DNA of 64,000 bases from Castellaniella sp049651205 (GCF_049651205.1 NZ_JBASBR010000018.1:1-64000), one strand, 5' to 3'; counted from the stretch's first letter, positions 27,328-35,823 are shown. Made by a program: numbers and translations. Notes: generated by a model from the letters alone, not told the origin.

Positions 27328-27363
27328 GGCACACTCTTCTCTTCCCCTGGAGGAGGGTGTGCC
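27328..27363 (+). terminator. Possible terminator hairpin after ftsZ
   Basis: GGCACACTC (27328-27336) pairs with GGGTGTGCC (27355-27363), with a G-T pair. TCTTCC also pairs with GGAGGA inside, leaving a CCT loop and a small bulge. It is a stable stem 62 nt after the ftsZ stop but lacks a T-tract, so termination or a processing role is only inferred. Confidence 0.45.
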
Positions 27364-27487
27364 TTCGCATAACAAGTGTGAAATCCAATGACAAAGGTCG
27401 TGGAAAACCCGTAGAGCGGTTACAATGCTTCGACATTCTGCGCCAGGGCGGTAGTGCCTTGTGCGTGTAGCCTATTCCGATATACTC

Positions 27488-28411
27488 ATGCTCTTACAGC
27501 GCACGATCAAGCAAGCGATTTCCACCAAAGGCGTGGGCCTGCATTCAGGCCGCCGGGTTGAAATCACATTGCGCCCCGCACAGCCCAATACGGGCATTGT
27601 TTTCCATCGCACGGATCTTCCCCAGGTGGTTGATCTGCCGGCGCGTGCCGATGCGGTGGGCGATACCCGTATGGCCTCCGTATTGCAGCAAGGGTCGGTA
27701 CGCGTCTCTACCGTCGAGCACCTGATGTCCGCCCTGGCTGGTCTGGGGGTGGATAACCTGCACGTCGATCTCAACGCCGAAGAAGTGCCCATCATGGATG
27801 GCAGCGCCGGCACCTTTGTGTATTTGCTGCGTAGCGCCGGCCTGCAAGAGCAGTCTGCAGCCAAGCGGTTCATCCGGGTGCTCAAGCCCGTCGAAGTCCG
27901 CGAGGGCGATGGCCCGGCAGCCAAATGGGCGCGCCTTGAGCCTCACGACGGCTTTGCGTTGTCGTTTTCCATCGATTTTCGCCATCCGGCCATCAACTCC
28001 ACCGCCAATCGTGCCGAAGTTGATTTCGCCACTGATTCTTACGTCAAAACCATTGCGCGTGCGCGTACCTTCGGATTTGCCTCCGAGGTCGAGGCGTTGC
28101 GCTCCATGGGGCTGGCCCGGGGCGGCAGCCTGGATAACGCGATCGTCATGGACGAATACCGCGTGCTTAATTCAGATGGCTTGCGCTACGACGACGAATT
28201 CGTAAAACACAAGATCCTCGACGCCATCGGGGATCTTTATCTCGCCGGCCAGCCGCTGGTGGCCCGGTACGTGGCCTGCAAGTCTGGCCATGGCCTTAAC
28301 AACCAGCTGGTACGCGCCTTGCTGGCCCAGCAAGATTGCTGGGAAACCGTCACCTACGAATCCTCCCAACTGGCACCCGCTGCCTACACCCGCGACTGGC
28401 AACTGGCCTAA
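27488..28411 (+). CDS. lpxC: UDP-3-O-acyl-N-acetylglucosamine deacetylase LpxC
   Basis: A zinc enzyme for the committed step of lipid A synthesis. The 307-residue protein starts 'LQRTIKQAISTKGVGLHSGR', seen here as the motif GVGLHSGR. It has the zinc ligands HLMSA (about residue 79) and 'KHKILDAIGDLYLAG' (His and Asp), 'MDGSAGTFVYLL' and the catalytic 'SGHGLNNQLVRAL'. The ATG at 27488 was chosen by family alignment; its ribosome-binding site is weak. TACAAT at 27421-27426 may be its -10 element. It converges on the DciA-like gene. Confidence 0.96.
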   Translation: MLLQRTIKQAISTKGVGLHSGRRVEITLRPAQPNTGIVFHRTDLPQVVDLPARADAVGDTRMASVLQQGSVRVSTVEHLMSALAGLGVDNLHVDLNAEEVPIMDGSAGTFVYLLRSAGLQEQSAAKRFIRVLKPVEVREGDGPAAKWARLEPHDGFALSFSIDFRHPAINSTANRAEVDFATDSYVKTIARARTFGFASEVEALRSMGLARGGSLDNAIVMDEYRVLNSDGLRYDDEFVKHKILDAIGDLYLAGQPLVARYVACKSGHGLNNQLVRALLAQQDCWETVTYESSQLAPAAYTRDWQLA

Positions 28412-28424
28412 GAGACGGTGGTCG

Positions 28425-28907
28425 CTATTTTTGTGTGCCTTCTGGCCGATGATGACGCAATAACCGGCTGACTGCATCGGATAAGGGCCCGGGGCTTAGA
28501 TCCTTGGCCAATGTCTCGAAGCAGTGCAAGGCCTGCTCGTCCAGTGGTCGGGTTTCACGCAGTGGCTTTTGTGTCCCGGCTTGCCTCATGGCGGCATCAA
28601 TGCGCACGACAATGGTTTCTACCGGCCATCCCTGTTGCTGCAGCTGGCTGGCCACTTGGTGCGTCAGTTGCCGCAGGCGTGCGGCATAGGCAGGGCCGGG
28701 AACCAATACGGTAAGTTGTTGTCCCTCTATACGGGCTACCTGTGCGCGGCGCTGCAGGGCAACGGGCAAGGTGGCGCGTAAAGCGCTTTGCAGGGCCATC
28801 AGCGTATGCGCTGTTTGCAGCAGATGGGCCCCTTGCGGGTTTGCCTGCAGCCAGCTCAGGGCTGGGGCCCCAGGGGCATGGCTGCGGTGGCGAGAAGCCT
28901 GAGACAT
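28425..28907 (-). CDS. DciA-like protein (DUF721)
   Basis: A 160-residue protein whose middle (about residues 40-95) fits the DUF721/DciA fold: 'LRATLPVALQRRAQVARIEG', then 'LTVLVPGPAYAARLRQLTHQV', an alpha-beta module typical of DciA. DciA proteins help load the DnaB replicative helicase in bacteria lacking DnaC; whether this one does is inferred from the family. The C terminus is short and charged. It converges on lpxC, and its start codon is only 15 bp from the start of the divergent M23 peptidase. It lacks an obvious ribosome-binding site. Confidence 0.7.
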   Translation of the reverse strand: MSQASRHRSHAPGAPALSWLQANPQGAHLLQTAHTLMALQSALRATLPVALQRRAQVARIEGQQLTVLVPGPAYAARLRQLTHQVASQLQQQGWPVETIVVRIDAAMRQAGTQKPLRETRPLDEQALHCFETLAKDLSPGPLSDAVSRLLRHHRPEGTQK

Positions 28908-28922
28908 TTAAGGATTAGCTGG

Positions 28923-29969
28923 ATGAAGTCAGAAGTTGATGTTGCAACAACCGCACGGCGGTTCAGTCATTCTACCGTGCACTGGCTGGCACGCCTGGGC
29001 GTGCTGCTCCTGTTGTTGTTTGCTGCTGCATGGGCAGGTGCGCAGTGGCAGTCCTGGCAGGGCGCCTCCCTGGTGCAAACGCAGCAAAGGCAATCGCTGG
29101 ATGCCCGGATGCAACAGCAAACCGCGGCCCTGCAGGGTAACCTTGCCGATCTGGCAGGTCGCGTCGGAGAACTCCAGGGGCGGGTGTTGGCCATGGAGGC
29201 CGTGCGCAGCCGTATCGCCCAGGCAGCCGGCCTCAAGTACAGCGCCCCAGAGATTGCCGGTGGTTCAGCTCCCACGGCCGCTGATGTGGACAGTTTGTCG
29301 CACATCCCCCAGGCTGATGCGTCCCAGGTGCTGGATGACATCACAGACCCTTTACCCATGTCCTTGTCCTTTGAATCGGCCGAACAGCTGGGCGCACGGG
29401 TAGATGCGCTGGGTGCGCGTCTGGACAGCCAGGAAGACGCCTACGCGTTGGTGGATGCAGCCTTGTCTCAGCAGGCGGGGTTTCAGGCCAGTTTGCCTAC
29501 CTTGTCGCCAGTGGATTACCCGGCACTCAGTTCTTCTTTTGGCTGGCGCCGCAATCCGGTCACCGGGCGGCAAACGATGCACGAGGGGCTGGATTTTGCA
29601 GCACCGCGGGGCACGGACATCCGTGCCGCCTCGGGCGGGATTGTGGTGCGCGCTGGCACCTGGCACGGCTATGGCAAGATGGTTGAAATCGACCACGGCA
29701 ATGGTTTGCGTACCCGATATGCGCATGCGTCCAGCATACTGGTCCAGACGGGAGACCTCGTGCGTCAGGGAGATCTGATTGCCCGGGTGGGCAGCACAGG
29801 CCGCTCCACCGGGGCTCATCTGCACTTCGAGATTCGCATGGCAGATTACCCACTGGATCCTACCTTGTTCCTGCAGGCGCCAAACCGATCGTCCGTACAG
29901 GCCTTGGCGGGACTACAGGTAGCAGCCGCAGATCAGCCTGCCAAAGCGGCGGGCCCTCAGCTGCGTTAA
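28923..29969 (+). CDS. M23 family (LytM-type) metallopeptidase
   Basis: A 348-residue envelope protein. It has an N-terminal transmembrane helix or uncleaved signal (about residues 22-42), then a coiled coil rich in Gln and Leu ('LDARMQQQTAALQGNLADL'). The C-terminal LytM domain contains 'HEGLDFAAPRGT', 'DHGNGLRTRYAH' and 'STGAHLHFEIR'. The zinc-binding H-x(n)-D and HxH residues are present, so it may cleave peptidoglycan cross-links or act as an amidase activator. The start at 28923 follows AAGGA (28910-28914). An earlier in-frame ATG lies antisense to the DciA-like gene and is less likely. It precedes secA by 102 nt. Confidence 0.88.
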   Translation: MKSEVDVATTARRFSHSTVHWLARLGVLLLLLFAAAWAGAQWQSWQGASLVQTQQRQSLDARMQQQTAALQGNLADLAGRVGELQGRVLAMEAVRSRIAQAAGLKYSAPEIAGGSAPTAADVDSLSHIPQADASQVLDDITDPLPMSLSFESAEQLGARVDALGARLDSQEDAYALVDAALSQQAGFQASLPTLSPVDYPALSSSFGWRRNPVTGRQTMHEGLDFAAPRGTDIRAASGGIVVRAGTWHGYGKMVEIDHGNGLRTRYAHASSILVQTGDLVRQGDLIARVGSTGRSTGAHLHFEIRMADYPLDPTLFLQAPNRSSVQALAGLQVAAADQPAKAAGPQLR

Positions 29970-29986
29970 ACTGCATCGTTTACCTG

Positions 29987-30006
29987 CGGTCACTGTTCAG
30001 TGACCG
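29987..30006. promoter_or_regulatory. Perfect palindrome in the secA leader
   Basis: CGGTCACTG (29987-29995) and CAGTGACCG (29998-30006) are exact inverted repeats around TT, 66 nt before the secA ATG. There is no T-tract after it, so it is better read as an operator or leader hairpin than a terminator. Confidence 0.5.
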
Positions 30007-30071
30007 TGCCTGACAATCATCCGGTTGCCGGGGCTGTTTTTGACAGCGCCGGCCCGCAGCGACGACACACT

Positions 30072-32822
30072 ATGGTTTCTCTGCTTAAAAAGTTCATTGG
30101 CAGCCGCAACGACAGGTTGCTCAAGCAGTACCGCAAGCAGGTCGCACAGATCAATGCGCTCGAGCCCTCTGTGCAGGCTTTGTCCGACGAAGCGCTACAA
30201 GCCAAAACTGACGAATTCCGTCAGCGGATCGCCGACGGCAAGTCGCTAAACTCTTTGCTGCCGGAAGCGTTTGCGGTGGTCCGCGAGGCCAGCAAGCGGG
30301 TGTTTGGCATGCGCCACTTCGATGTACAGATGCTGGGGGCGATTGCCCTGCACAATGGCAAAATTGCTGAGATGCGTACGGGTGAAGGCAAAACGTTGAT
30401 GGCCACCCTGGCGGTGTACCTCAATGCTTTGCCCGGCAACGGGGTGCATGTGGTGACGGTCAATGATTACCTTGCCCGGCGCGATGCCGAGTGGATGGGC
30501 CGCCTGTATGGGTTTCTGGGCCTGAGCACGGGCGTGGTGGTGCCGCAGCAAGAAAACGAAGAAAAGCGCGCGGCCTATCAGGCAGATATCACCTACGGTA
30601 CCAACAACGAGTACGGTTTCGATTATCTGCGCGACAACATGGAATTCCGCCCTGGCGACCGCCGTCAGCGCAGCCTGTCGTTTGCGATTGTCGATGAGGT
30701 GGATTCGATTCTTATCGACGAAGCCCGTACGCCGCTGATTATTTCTGGTCAGGCCGACGACAACACCGAGCTGTACGTGCGGATGAATGCGGTGCCGCCT
30801 CTGCTGACGCGCATGGCCGAAGAACCGAAGCCGCATGAGCCAGAGCCCGAGGGTGATTTCTGGGTGGACGAAAAGGCCCAGCAGGTGCATTTGTCTGAGG
30901 CCGGGCAGGTCAAGGCCGAGCAGGTGATGGTCCAGCAAGGCATCTTGCCCGAGGGTGAGTCGCTATACGATCCGCGTCATATTTCGTTGATGCATCATCT
31001 GTTGGTGGCGTTGCGTGCGCACAATTTGTTCCACCTTGATCAGCAATATGTGGTGCAAGACGGCGAAGTCGTGATTGTGGACGAGTTTACCGGCCGTCTG
31101 ATGGCTGGTCGCCGCTGGTCTGACGGCCTGCACCAGGCCGTTGAGGCCAAAGAGGGTGTGCGCATCCAAAACGAGAACCAGACGCTGGCTTCGATTACGT
31201 TCCAGAACTATTTCCGGATGTACGAGAAGCTGTCGGGGATGACGGGTACGGCCGACACTGAAGCCTACGAGTTCCAGGAGATTTACGGCCTCGAAACGGT
31301 GATTATCCCCACCAATCGTCCGATGGCCCGCGATGATCAGAACGATCAGGTGTTCAAGACAGATGCCGAGAAGTATCAGGCGATTCTGGCGGATATCGTC
31401 GATTGCCATAAACGCGGTCAGCCGGTGCTGGTAGGCACCACCAGCATCGAGAATTCCGAGCTTCTGTCCAATGCCTTGCGCAGGGATGGTTTGCCGCACG
31501 ATGTGCTGAATGCCAAGCAGCACGCGCGCGAAGCGGAGATCGTGGCCGAGGCGGGCAAGCCTGGACACATTACGATTGCCACTAATATGGCCGGCCGGGG
31601 TACGGATATTGTGCTGGGCGGCAGTGTCGACAAGCAGATTGATCTGGTGCGTGCTGATGCCGATTTGTCGGCCGAAGACAAAGAGGCACGGATTGCACAG
31701 ATCCGCGCAGAGTGGGCACCGGCCAACGAAGCCGTGAAGGCTGCGGGCGGCCTGCGCATCATTGGCACCGAGCGTCATGAGTCACGGCGCATCGACAATC
31801 AGTTGCGAGGCCGTGCTGGGCGCCAGGGCGATCCTGGCTCGTCACGGTTCTATCTGTCGCTGGATGATTCGCTGATGCGCATTTTTGCGGGCGATCGTGT
31901 CCGTGCCATCATGGATCGTCTGCGCTTGCCCGAGGGTGAGCCAATCGAGGCACGGATGGTGTCGCGCTCGATCGAATCCGCGCAGCGCAAGGTAGAAGGC
32001 CGCAACTTCGATATTCGCAAGCAGTTGCTTGAGTACGATGATGTGGCCAATGATCAGCGCAAGGTGCTGTACGGTCAGCGCAACGAGGTTCTGGAGTCTT
32101 CTTCGGTTGCCGATACGATTGCGAATCTGCGCGAGGCTGAGATTACCGCGGTGTTCCGTCGCTATATTCCAGAGGAAACGATGGAAGAGCAGTGGGATGT
32201 GCCAGGTCTGCAGACGGCGCTGGAGTCCGATTGGGCGATGCCGATGGCTTTGGCAGAGATGCTGGAGAAAGAGCCCAATTTAACGGACGATGATTTGCTG
32301 GATCGAGTGCTGGCGGAATCCAAGCGTCTGTACGATGAAAAGGTGACGTTGGTTGGGCGCGAGGGCTGGGAGCCTTTCGAGCGCTCGGTGTTGTTGCAGG
32401 CGCTGGATTCAAACTGGCGTGCGCATTTGGCGTCGCTGGATCATTTGCGTCAGGGGATTCATTTGCGGGGGTATGCGCAGGTGGATCCGAAGCAGGCGTA
32501 CAAGCGGGAGGCATTCGAGCTGTTTTCGGATATGCTGGATCGGGTGCGCAATGAGACGGTCCGGGTGTTGATGACGGTGCGAATTCAGTCTGCCGAGCAG
32601 GTTGAGGTCGAGGAACCTGCATCGCCGGCGCTTGAGAATGTGCGCTATCACCACGCGGATTATGACGCGGCGCTGCGGGGCGAGGATCCGGGCCTGGATC
32701 AGGGGTCTGCTGCGCAAGCGGGTGGTGTTCCGGCCGGGGCTGTGCCACGGGTGGGGCGCAATGATCCGTGTCCTTGTGGCAGCGGCAAGAAATACAAGCA
32801 TTGTCACGGAAAGTTGGCGTGA
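30072..32822 (+). CDS. secA: Preprotein translocase ATPase SecA
   Basis: The cytoplasmic motor that drives proteins through SecYEG. The 916-residue protein has Walker A MRTGEGKT (101-108), the DEAD-like 'IVDEVDSILIDEARTPL', the second nucleotide fold with 'ATNMAGRGTDIVLGG' and 'QLRGRAGRQGDPGSS', the helical scaffold, and a C-terminal zinc-binding SEC-C tail, 'RNDPCPCGSGKKYKHCHG'. The ATG at 30072 gives MVSLLKKFIGSRNDR, as in the family; upstream in-frame codons are not conserved. The gene is followed by a strong terminator. Confidence 0.98.
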   Translation: MVSLLKKFIGSRNDRLLKQYRKQVAQINALEPSVQALSDEALQAKTDEFRQRIADGKSLNSLLPEAFAVVREASKRVFGMRHFDVQMLGAIALHNGKIAEMRTGEGKTLMATLAVYLNALPGNGVHVVTVNDYLARRDAEWMGRLYGFLGLSTGVVVPQQENEEKRAAYQADITYGTNNEYGFDYLRDNMEFRPGDRRQRSLSFAIVDEVDSILIDEARTPLIISGQADDNTELYVRMNAVPPLLTRMAEEPKPHEPEPEGDFWVDEKAQQVHLSEAGQVKAEQVMVQQGILPEGESLYDPRHISLMHHLLVALRAHNLFHLDQQYVVQDGEVVIVDEFTGRLMAGRRWSDGLHQAVEAKEGVRIQNENQTLASITFQNYFRMYEKLSGMTGTADTEAYEFQEIYGLETVIIPTNRPMARDDQNDQVFKTDAEKYQAILADIVDCHKRGQPVLVGTTSIENSELLSNALRRDGLPHDVLNAKQHAREAEIVAEAGKPGHITIATNMAGRGTDIVLGGSVDKQIDLVRADADLSAEDKEARIAQIRAEWAPANEAVKAAGGLRIIGTERHESRRIDNQLRGRAGRQGDPGSSRFYLSLDDSLMRIFAGDRVRAIMDRLRLPEGEPIEARMVSRSIESAQRKVEGRNFDIRKQLLEYDDVANDQRKVLYGQRNEVLESSSVADTIANLREAEITAVFRRYIPEETMEEQWDVPGLQTALESDWAMPMALAEMLEKEPNLTDDDLLDRVLAESKRLYDEKVTLVGREGWEPFERSVLLQALDSNWRAHLASLDHLRQGIHLRGYAQVDPKQAYKREAFELFSDMLDRVRNETVRVLMTVRIQSAEQVEVEEPASPALENVRYHHADYDAALRGEDPGLDQGSAAQAGGVPAGAVPRVGRNDPCPCGSGKKYKHCHGKLA

Positions 32823-32833
32823 TTTTTTGAAAG

Positions 32834-32862
32834 AGACCGGGAAGTTTCCCGGTCTTTTTTTG
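32834..32862 (+). terminator. Rho-independent terminator of secA
   Basis: AGACCGGGA (32834-32842) pairs with TCCCGGTCT (32847-32855) around a 4-nt loop, followed by seven T residues. It starts 12 nt after the secA stop. Confidence 0.92.
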
Positions 32863-32913
32863 TTTTCTGGGGAGGGGGCGCTCGACTGCGTCATTGCTCT
32901 TGTCGGAGAGCTC

Positions 32914-33136
32914 GACGGTGTGTTGGGCTGGCAGGCGGGGCAAGTCGTTCGGTTCCGGCTGCGCCGGAACTGCCCGTGCAGGAGGTCATCAGAGGGCGCT
33001 CGCCAAACGCGCGGGGTGGTCAGTCCTCCGGACTGACCACAAGCGTCCCGCTTGAACGGCGGCTCGCTTGTCTCCCTCTGATGGCCTCCTGCACGGCGAA
33101 CTCCAATTGCCCCACCCGCCAGCCCAACACACCGTC
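32914..33136. repeat. 223-bp nested palindromic element
   Basis: The outer arms 32914-32943 and 33107-33136 are inverted copies (28 of 30 positions match). The inner arms 32976-32996 and 33074-33094 are inverted copies (20 of 21). At the centre, GTGGTCAGTCC (33016-33026) and GGACTGACCAC (33030-33040) pair perfectly around TCC. The left flank also carries its own hairpin, GTTCCGGC-TGC-GCCGGAAC (32952-32970). It lies in the gap between the secA terminator and the end of the LysR gene. No gene is supportable inside. It resembles a non-autonomous palindromic repeat of the REP/MITE kind, but copy number cannot be judged here. Confidence 0.85.
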
Positions 33137-33161
33137 TGACGTACGGAGAGGGGGCAACGGT

Positions 33162-34061
33162 TCAGTTTGCCTGTTCAGAGGGTTGGGTCAGGCCGAGTTC
33201 ATTCAAGAGCCAGTCGCGGAAGATGCCGATAGTGTGGCGTTGTTGGCCTGCGCTTGAGTAGGCCAGGTGGTGGCCGGTGTAATGGATTTCTCGCTCGCGT
33301 CCTGCAAGAGGGCGTACCAGACGGTTGCTCAGGAGTTCGCGCTCGGCCAGGCGGGTGGATTCCAGGGCGACGCCAAGTCCGTCTGCGGCGGCGGCGATTG
33401 CCAGAAAGCTGCGGTCGAAGCGTGCACCTTGTGGGGTGCGTATGGGCAGGCCGTTCAGCTCAAACCAGGACGGCCAGCGAAACTGCTTGTATTCGCTTTG
33501 AATCAGAGGGACATGCGCGAGGTCTGCCGGGGTGCGGATACGTTTTGCGGTTTCGGGGCTGCATAAGGGGGTGAGCAGTTCTTCGCCCAAGGGGATGCTC
33601 ATGGCATTTTCGGATCTGGGTTTGCCGTAGGTGATATCGATGTCGAATTCATCGGTGCCAAAGCGCACGTAGTCTGTGCTGGCGGCCATACGCAGGTCAA
33701 TCATGGGGTAGGCCGCAAGGAATCCCGCCAGGCGGGGGGCAAGCCATTGGGCAGCGAAACTGGGTGCGGAATGAAGGCGCAGCACGGTTGGGCCTCGGGC
33801 GGCGACGGTTTCGATGCCGTAGCGCAGGTCGTCAAATGCCCGGTTAACGTGCCGGTATAGGTATTCACCCTCAGGTGTCAGGTGAATTGCTCTTGTGCTT
33901 CGCACAAAAAGACGGGTTCCCATGCCGGATTCGAGTTTGCGGATTGCGTGGCTTATAGCGCTGGCAGAAAGCGATAACTCGTTGGCAGCATTACGAAAAG
34001 AACCGTTTCTTGCTGCGGCCTCGAATGCGCGCAATAGAGATAATGGGATGGTTTTAAACAT
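33162..34061 (-). CDS. LysR family transcriptional regulator
   Basis: A 299-residue regulator of the GcvA-like LysR subgroup. The winged helix-turn-helix spans about residues 1-65 ('LLRAFEAAARNGSFRNAANE', 'SASAISHAIRKLE', 'GTRLFVRSTRAIHLTPEG'). The effector domain follows, with 'LRLHSAPSFAAQWLAPRL' and 'FDIDITYG'. It is divergent from the SDR-transketolase-TRAP genes, the usual geometry for a LysR activator of a neighbouring catabolic operon. A 23-bp palindrome fitting a LysR site lies 12 bp upstream of its start. The effector is unknown. Confidence 0.92.
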   Translation of the reverse strand: MFKTIPLSLLRAFEAAARNGSFRNAANELSLSASAISHAIRKLESGMGTRLFVRSTRAIHLTPEGEYLYRHVNRAFDDLRYGIETVAARGPTVLRLHSAPSFAAQWLAPRLAGFLAAYPMIDLRMAASTDYVRFGTDEFDIDITYGKPRSENAMSIPLGEELLTPLCSPETAKRIRTPADLAHVPLIQSEYKQFRWPSWFELNGLPIRTPQGARFDRSFLAIAAAADGLGVALESTRLAERELLSNRLVRPLAGREREIHYTGHHLAYSSAGQQRHTIGIFRDWLLNELGLTQPSEQAN

Positions 34062-34073
34062 CTTGCTCTCGAT

Positions 34074-34096
34074 ATTGATGAACTCATTTCATCAAT
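34074..34096. promoter_or_regulatory. Likely LysR operator
   Basis: ATTGATGAA (34074-34082) and TTCATCAAT (34088-34096) form a perfect 9-bp inverted repeat around CTCAT. The LysR T-N11-A pattern is satisfied (T34079, A34091). It sits in the 121-bp divergent gap between the LysR gene and the SDR gene, where autoregulation and activation of the catabolic operon would both be possible. Confidence 0.7.
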
Positions 34097-34182
34097 TATT
34101 GCAGATATATCGTTTGTCGGTGCGTGGGTGTGCTTCTACCATGATTCCAGCATTTCAGTACAGGACATCAGGAGAGCAGAAC

Positions 34183-34935
34183 ATGCTATTGAAAGACAAG
34201 ACCGTCATTATTTCAGGTGCCGCAGGCTTGCGTGGTATTGGCTACGCCACGGCGCGACTGTTTGCTGAAAATGGTGCACGTGTCGCGATACTGGATCTGG
34301 ATCAGGCCGCAGCGCAGGCGGCGGCGAATTCGCTGGGCAAGGGGCATTTGGGCCTGGCCTGCAATGTGGTCAGCCCGCAGGCGTGCCAGACGGCGGTGCA
34401 CACGGTGACGGCAGAGCTGGGTGCGGTGGATGTGCTGATCAACAATGCTGGCATTACGCAGCCTGTGAAGATTATGGAGATCGATCCGGGTAGCTGGGAT
34501 CGCATCATGGATGTGAATCTGCGCGGGGTGCTGAACCTGAGCCAGGCAGTTATTCCGGGCATGCGCCGGCGTCAGTCGGGTTCGATTGCCTGCATGTCTT
34601 CCGTGTCGGCGCAGCGTGGCGGTGGGATCTTTGGTGGCCCGCATTACTCTGCCGCCAAGGCAGGGGTACTGGGCCTGGCCAAAGCGATGGCACGCGAACT
34701 TGGGCCGGACAATATCCGGGTGAATTGTGTGACGCCGGGCTTGATCCAGACGGATATTACCGGCGGCAAGCTGACTGATGAAATGCGTACCGAGATCCTG
34801 AAGGGTATTCCTCTCAATCGGCTTGGAGATGCGCTGGATGTGGCCAAGGCCTATCTCTTCCTGGCGTCGGATCTGTCCTCTTATGTGACGGGTGCAGTCA
34901 TTGATGTCAATGGCGGCATGCTGATTCACGGTTAA
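34183..34935 (+). CDS. SDR family NAD(P)-dependent oxidoreductase
   Basis: A 250-residue classical short-chain dehydrogenase. The cofactor loop is 'ISGAAGLRGIGYATARLF', with two more residues than the usual TGxxxGIG, and acidic 'ILDLD' after the second strand favours NAD over NADP. The catalytic Asn motif 'NNAGIT', the Ser region 'SSVSAQRGGG' and YxxxK in 'YSAAKAGVLGLAKAMA' are present, as is the C-terminal 'DVNGGML'. The ATG at 34183 has AGGAGA upstream. It is the first gene of the island, 12 nt before the transketolase genes. It likely oxidises a hydroxyl of the imported compound; the substrate is not known. Confidence 0.9.
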   Translation: MLLKDKTVIISGAAGLRGIGYATARLFAENGARVAILDLDQAAAQAAANSLGKGHLGLACNVVSPQACQTAVHTVTAELGAVDVLINNAGITQPVKIMEIDPGSWDRIMDVNLRGVLNLSQAVIPGMRRRQSGSIACMSSVSAQRGGGIFGGPHYSAAKAGVLGLAKAMARELGPDNIRVNCVTPGLIQTDITGGKLTDEMRTEILKGIPLNRLGDALDVAKAYLFLASDLSSYVTGAVIDVNGGMLIHG

Positions 34936-34947
34936 AGGAAACTATTT

Positions 34948-35823
34948 ATGCATACTCTTGATCTGTCACCGGTGGAGAGCCGGAAGCAGCTTTTAAGCAA
35001 GCTGGCGGTGGATGCCTACCAGATTCGACGCTATGCACTGCGCATGGGCGAGGTTCAGGGGCAGGGCTATATTGCTCAGGCGCTGGGCATTGCGGACATG
35101 TTGGCAGTGGCCTATGGGCATGCACTGAGTTACCGGCGCGATGATCCCAAGTGGGAGGGGCGGGATCGCTTTCTGCTGTCACATGGCCACTATGCGATCG
35201 GGTTTTATGCAGCCCTGATTCTGGCGGGCATTCTTCCGGAGGATGAGCTTGAGACGTATGGCTCGGATGACAGTCGTTTACCGATGTCAGGCATGGCCAG
35301 TTACACCCCGGGGATGGAGATTTCAGGCGGGTCGCTGGGGCACGGCTTGGCGATTGGTGTAGGGATGGCTTTGGCTTTACGGCACAAAGAGAACCCGGCT
35401 TTTGTTTATGTGTCGATGTCCGACGGAGAGCTGGATGAGGGGGCAGTCTGGGAGGCAGCCCTGTCGGCCGCACACCATGGTCTTGGCCGGCTGATCAATC
35501 TGGTGGATATCAATAATCAGCAGGCGGATGGGCCCTCATCAAAGGTTTTGGGCTTCGAGCCGCTGGCGGATAAATGGCAGGCCTTTGGTTGGCATGTGCA
35601 AGAGGTGGACGGCAACGATCTTGAGGCGGTGCTTGATGCCTTTGATCGGGCGCGCCATCTGGAGGGTGATCAGCCAAGGGTAATTTTGCTGCGCACTCAC
35701 ATGGGATGTGGCGTGGATTTCCTGGAAGCCAGAGAAAAAAATCACTTTATCCGGGTTGATGAACACGAGTGGCAGCAGGCGATTGAGTACCTGGATGCCC
35801 AACACCAAGGAGCGCAGGCATGA
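34948..35823 (+). CDS. Transketolase, N-terminal subunit
   Basis: The 291-residue thiamine-diphosphate binding half of a two-subunit transketolase. Motifs are 'LLSHGHYAIGFYAAL', 'EISGGSLGHGLAIGVGMALA' and the GDG-type cofactor site 'MSDGELDEGAVWEAALSA' (SDG replaces GDG), ending in 'DINNQQADG'. Split transketolases use the same chemistry as the single-chain enzyme but are usually tied to special pathways, not the pentose phosphate cycle. It overlaps the C-terminal subunit gene by 4 nt. Confidence 0.92.
   Translation: MHTLDLSPVESRKQLLSKLAVDAYQIRRYALRMGEVQGQGYIAQALGIADMLAVAYGHALSYRRDDPKWEGRDRFLLSHGHYAIGFYAALILAGILPEDELETYGSDDSRLPMSGMASYTPGMEISGGSLGHGLAIGVGMALALRHKENPAFVYVSMSDGELDEGAVWEAALSAAHHGLGRLINLVDINNQQADGPSSKVLGFEPLADKWQAFGWHVQEVDGNDLEAVLDAFDRARHLEGDQPRVILLRTHMGCGVDFLEAREKNHFIRVDEHEWQQAIEYLDAQHQGAQA

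Noticed and set aside
28788..28922. Earlier start for the M23 peptidase
   Set aside because: The extension is antisense to the DciA-like gene and lacks a ribosome-binding site or a membrane segment; the start at 28923 has AAGGA.
29970..30071. A SecM-like arrest peptide before secA
   Set aside because: The gap holds only a palindrome; no secreted short frame with an arrest-like end was seen.
32602..33257. Small open frames in and after the 3' end of secA
   Set aside because: They cross the terminator and the palindrome and show no protein-like pattern.
33895..34182. Upstream extension of the SDR gene
   Set aside because: It runs antisense into the LysR gene; the family start at 34183 has a good ribosome-binding site.
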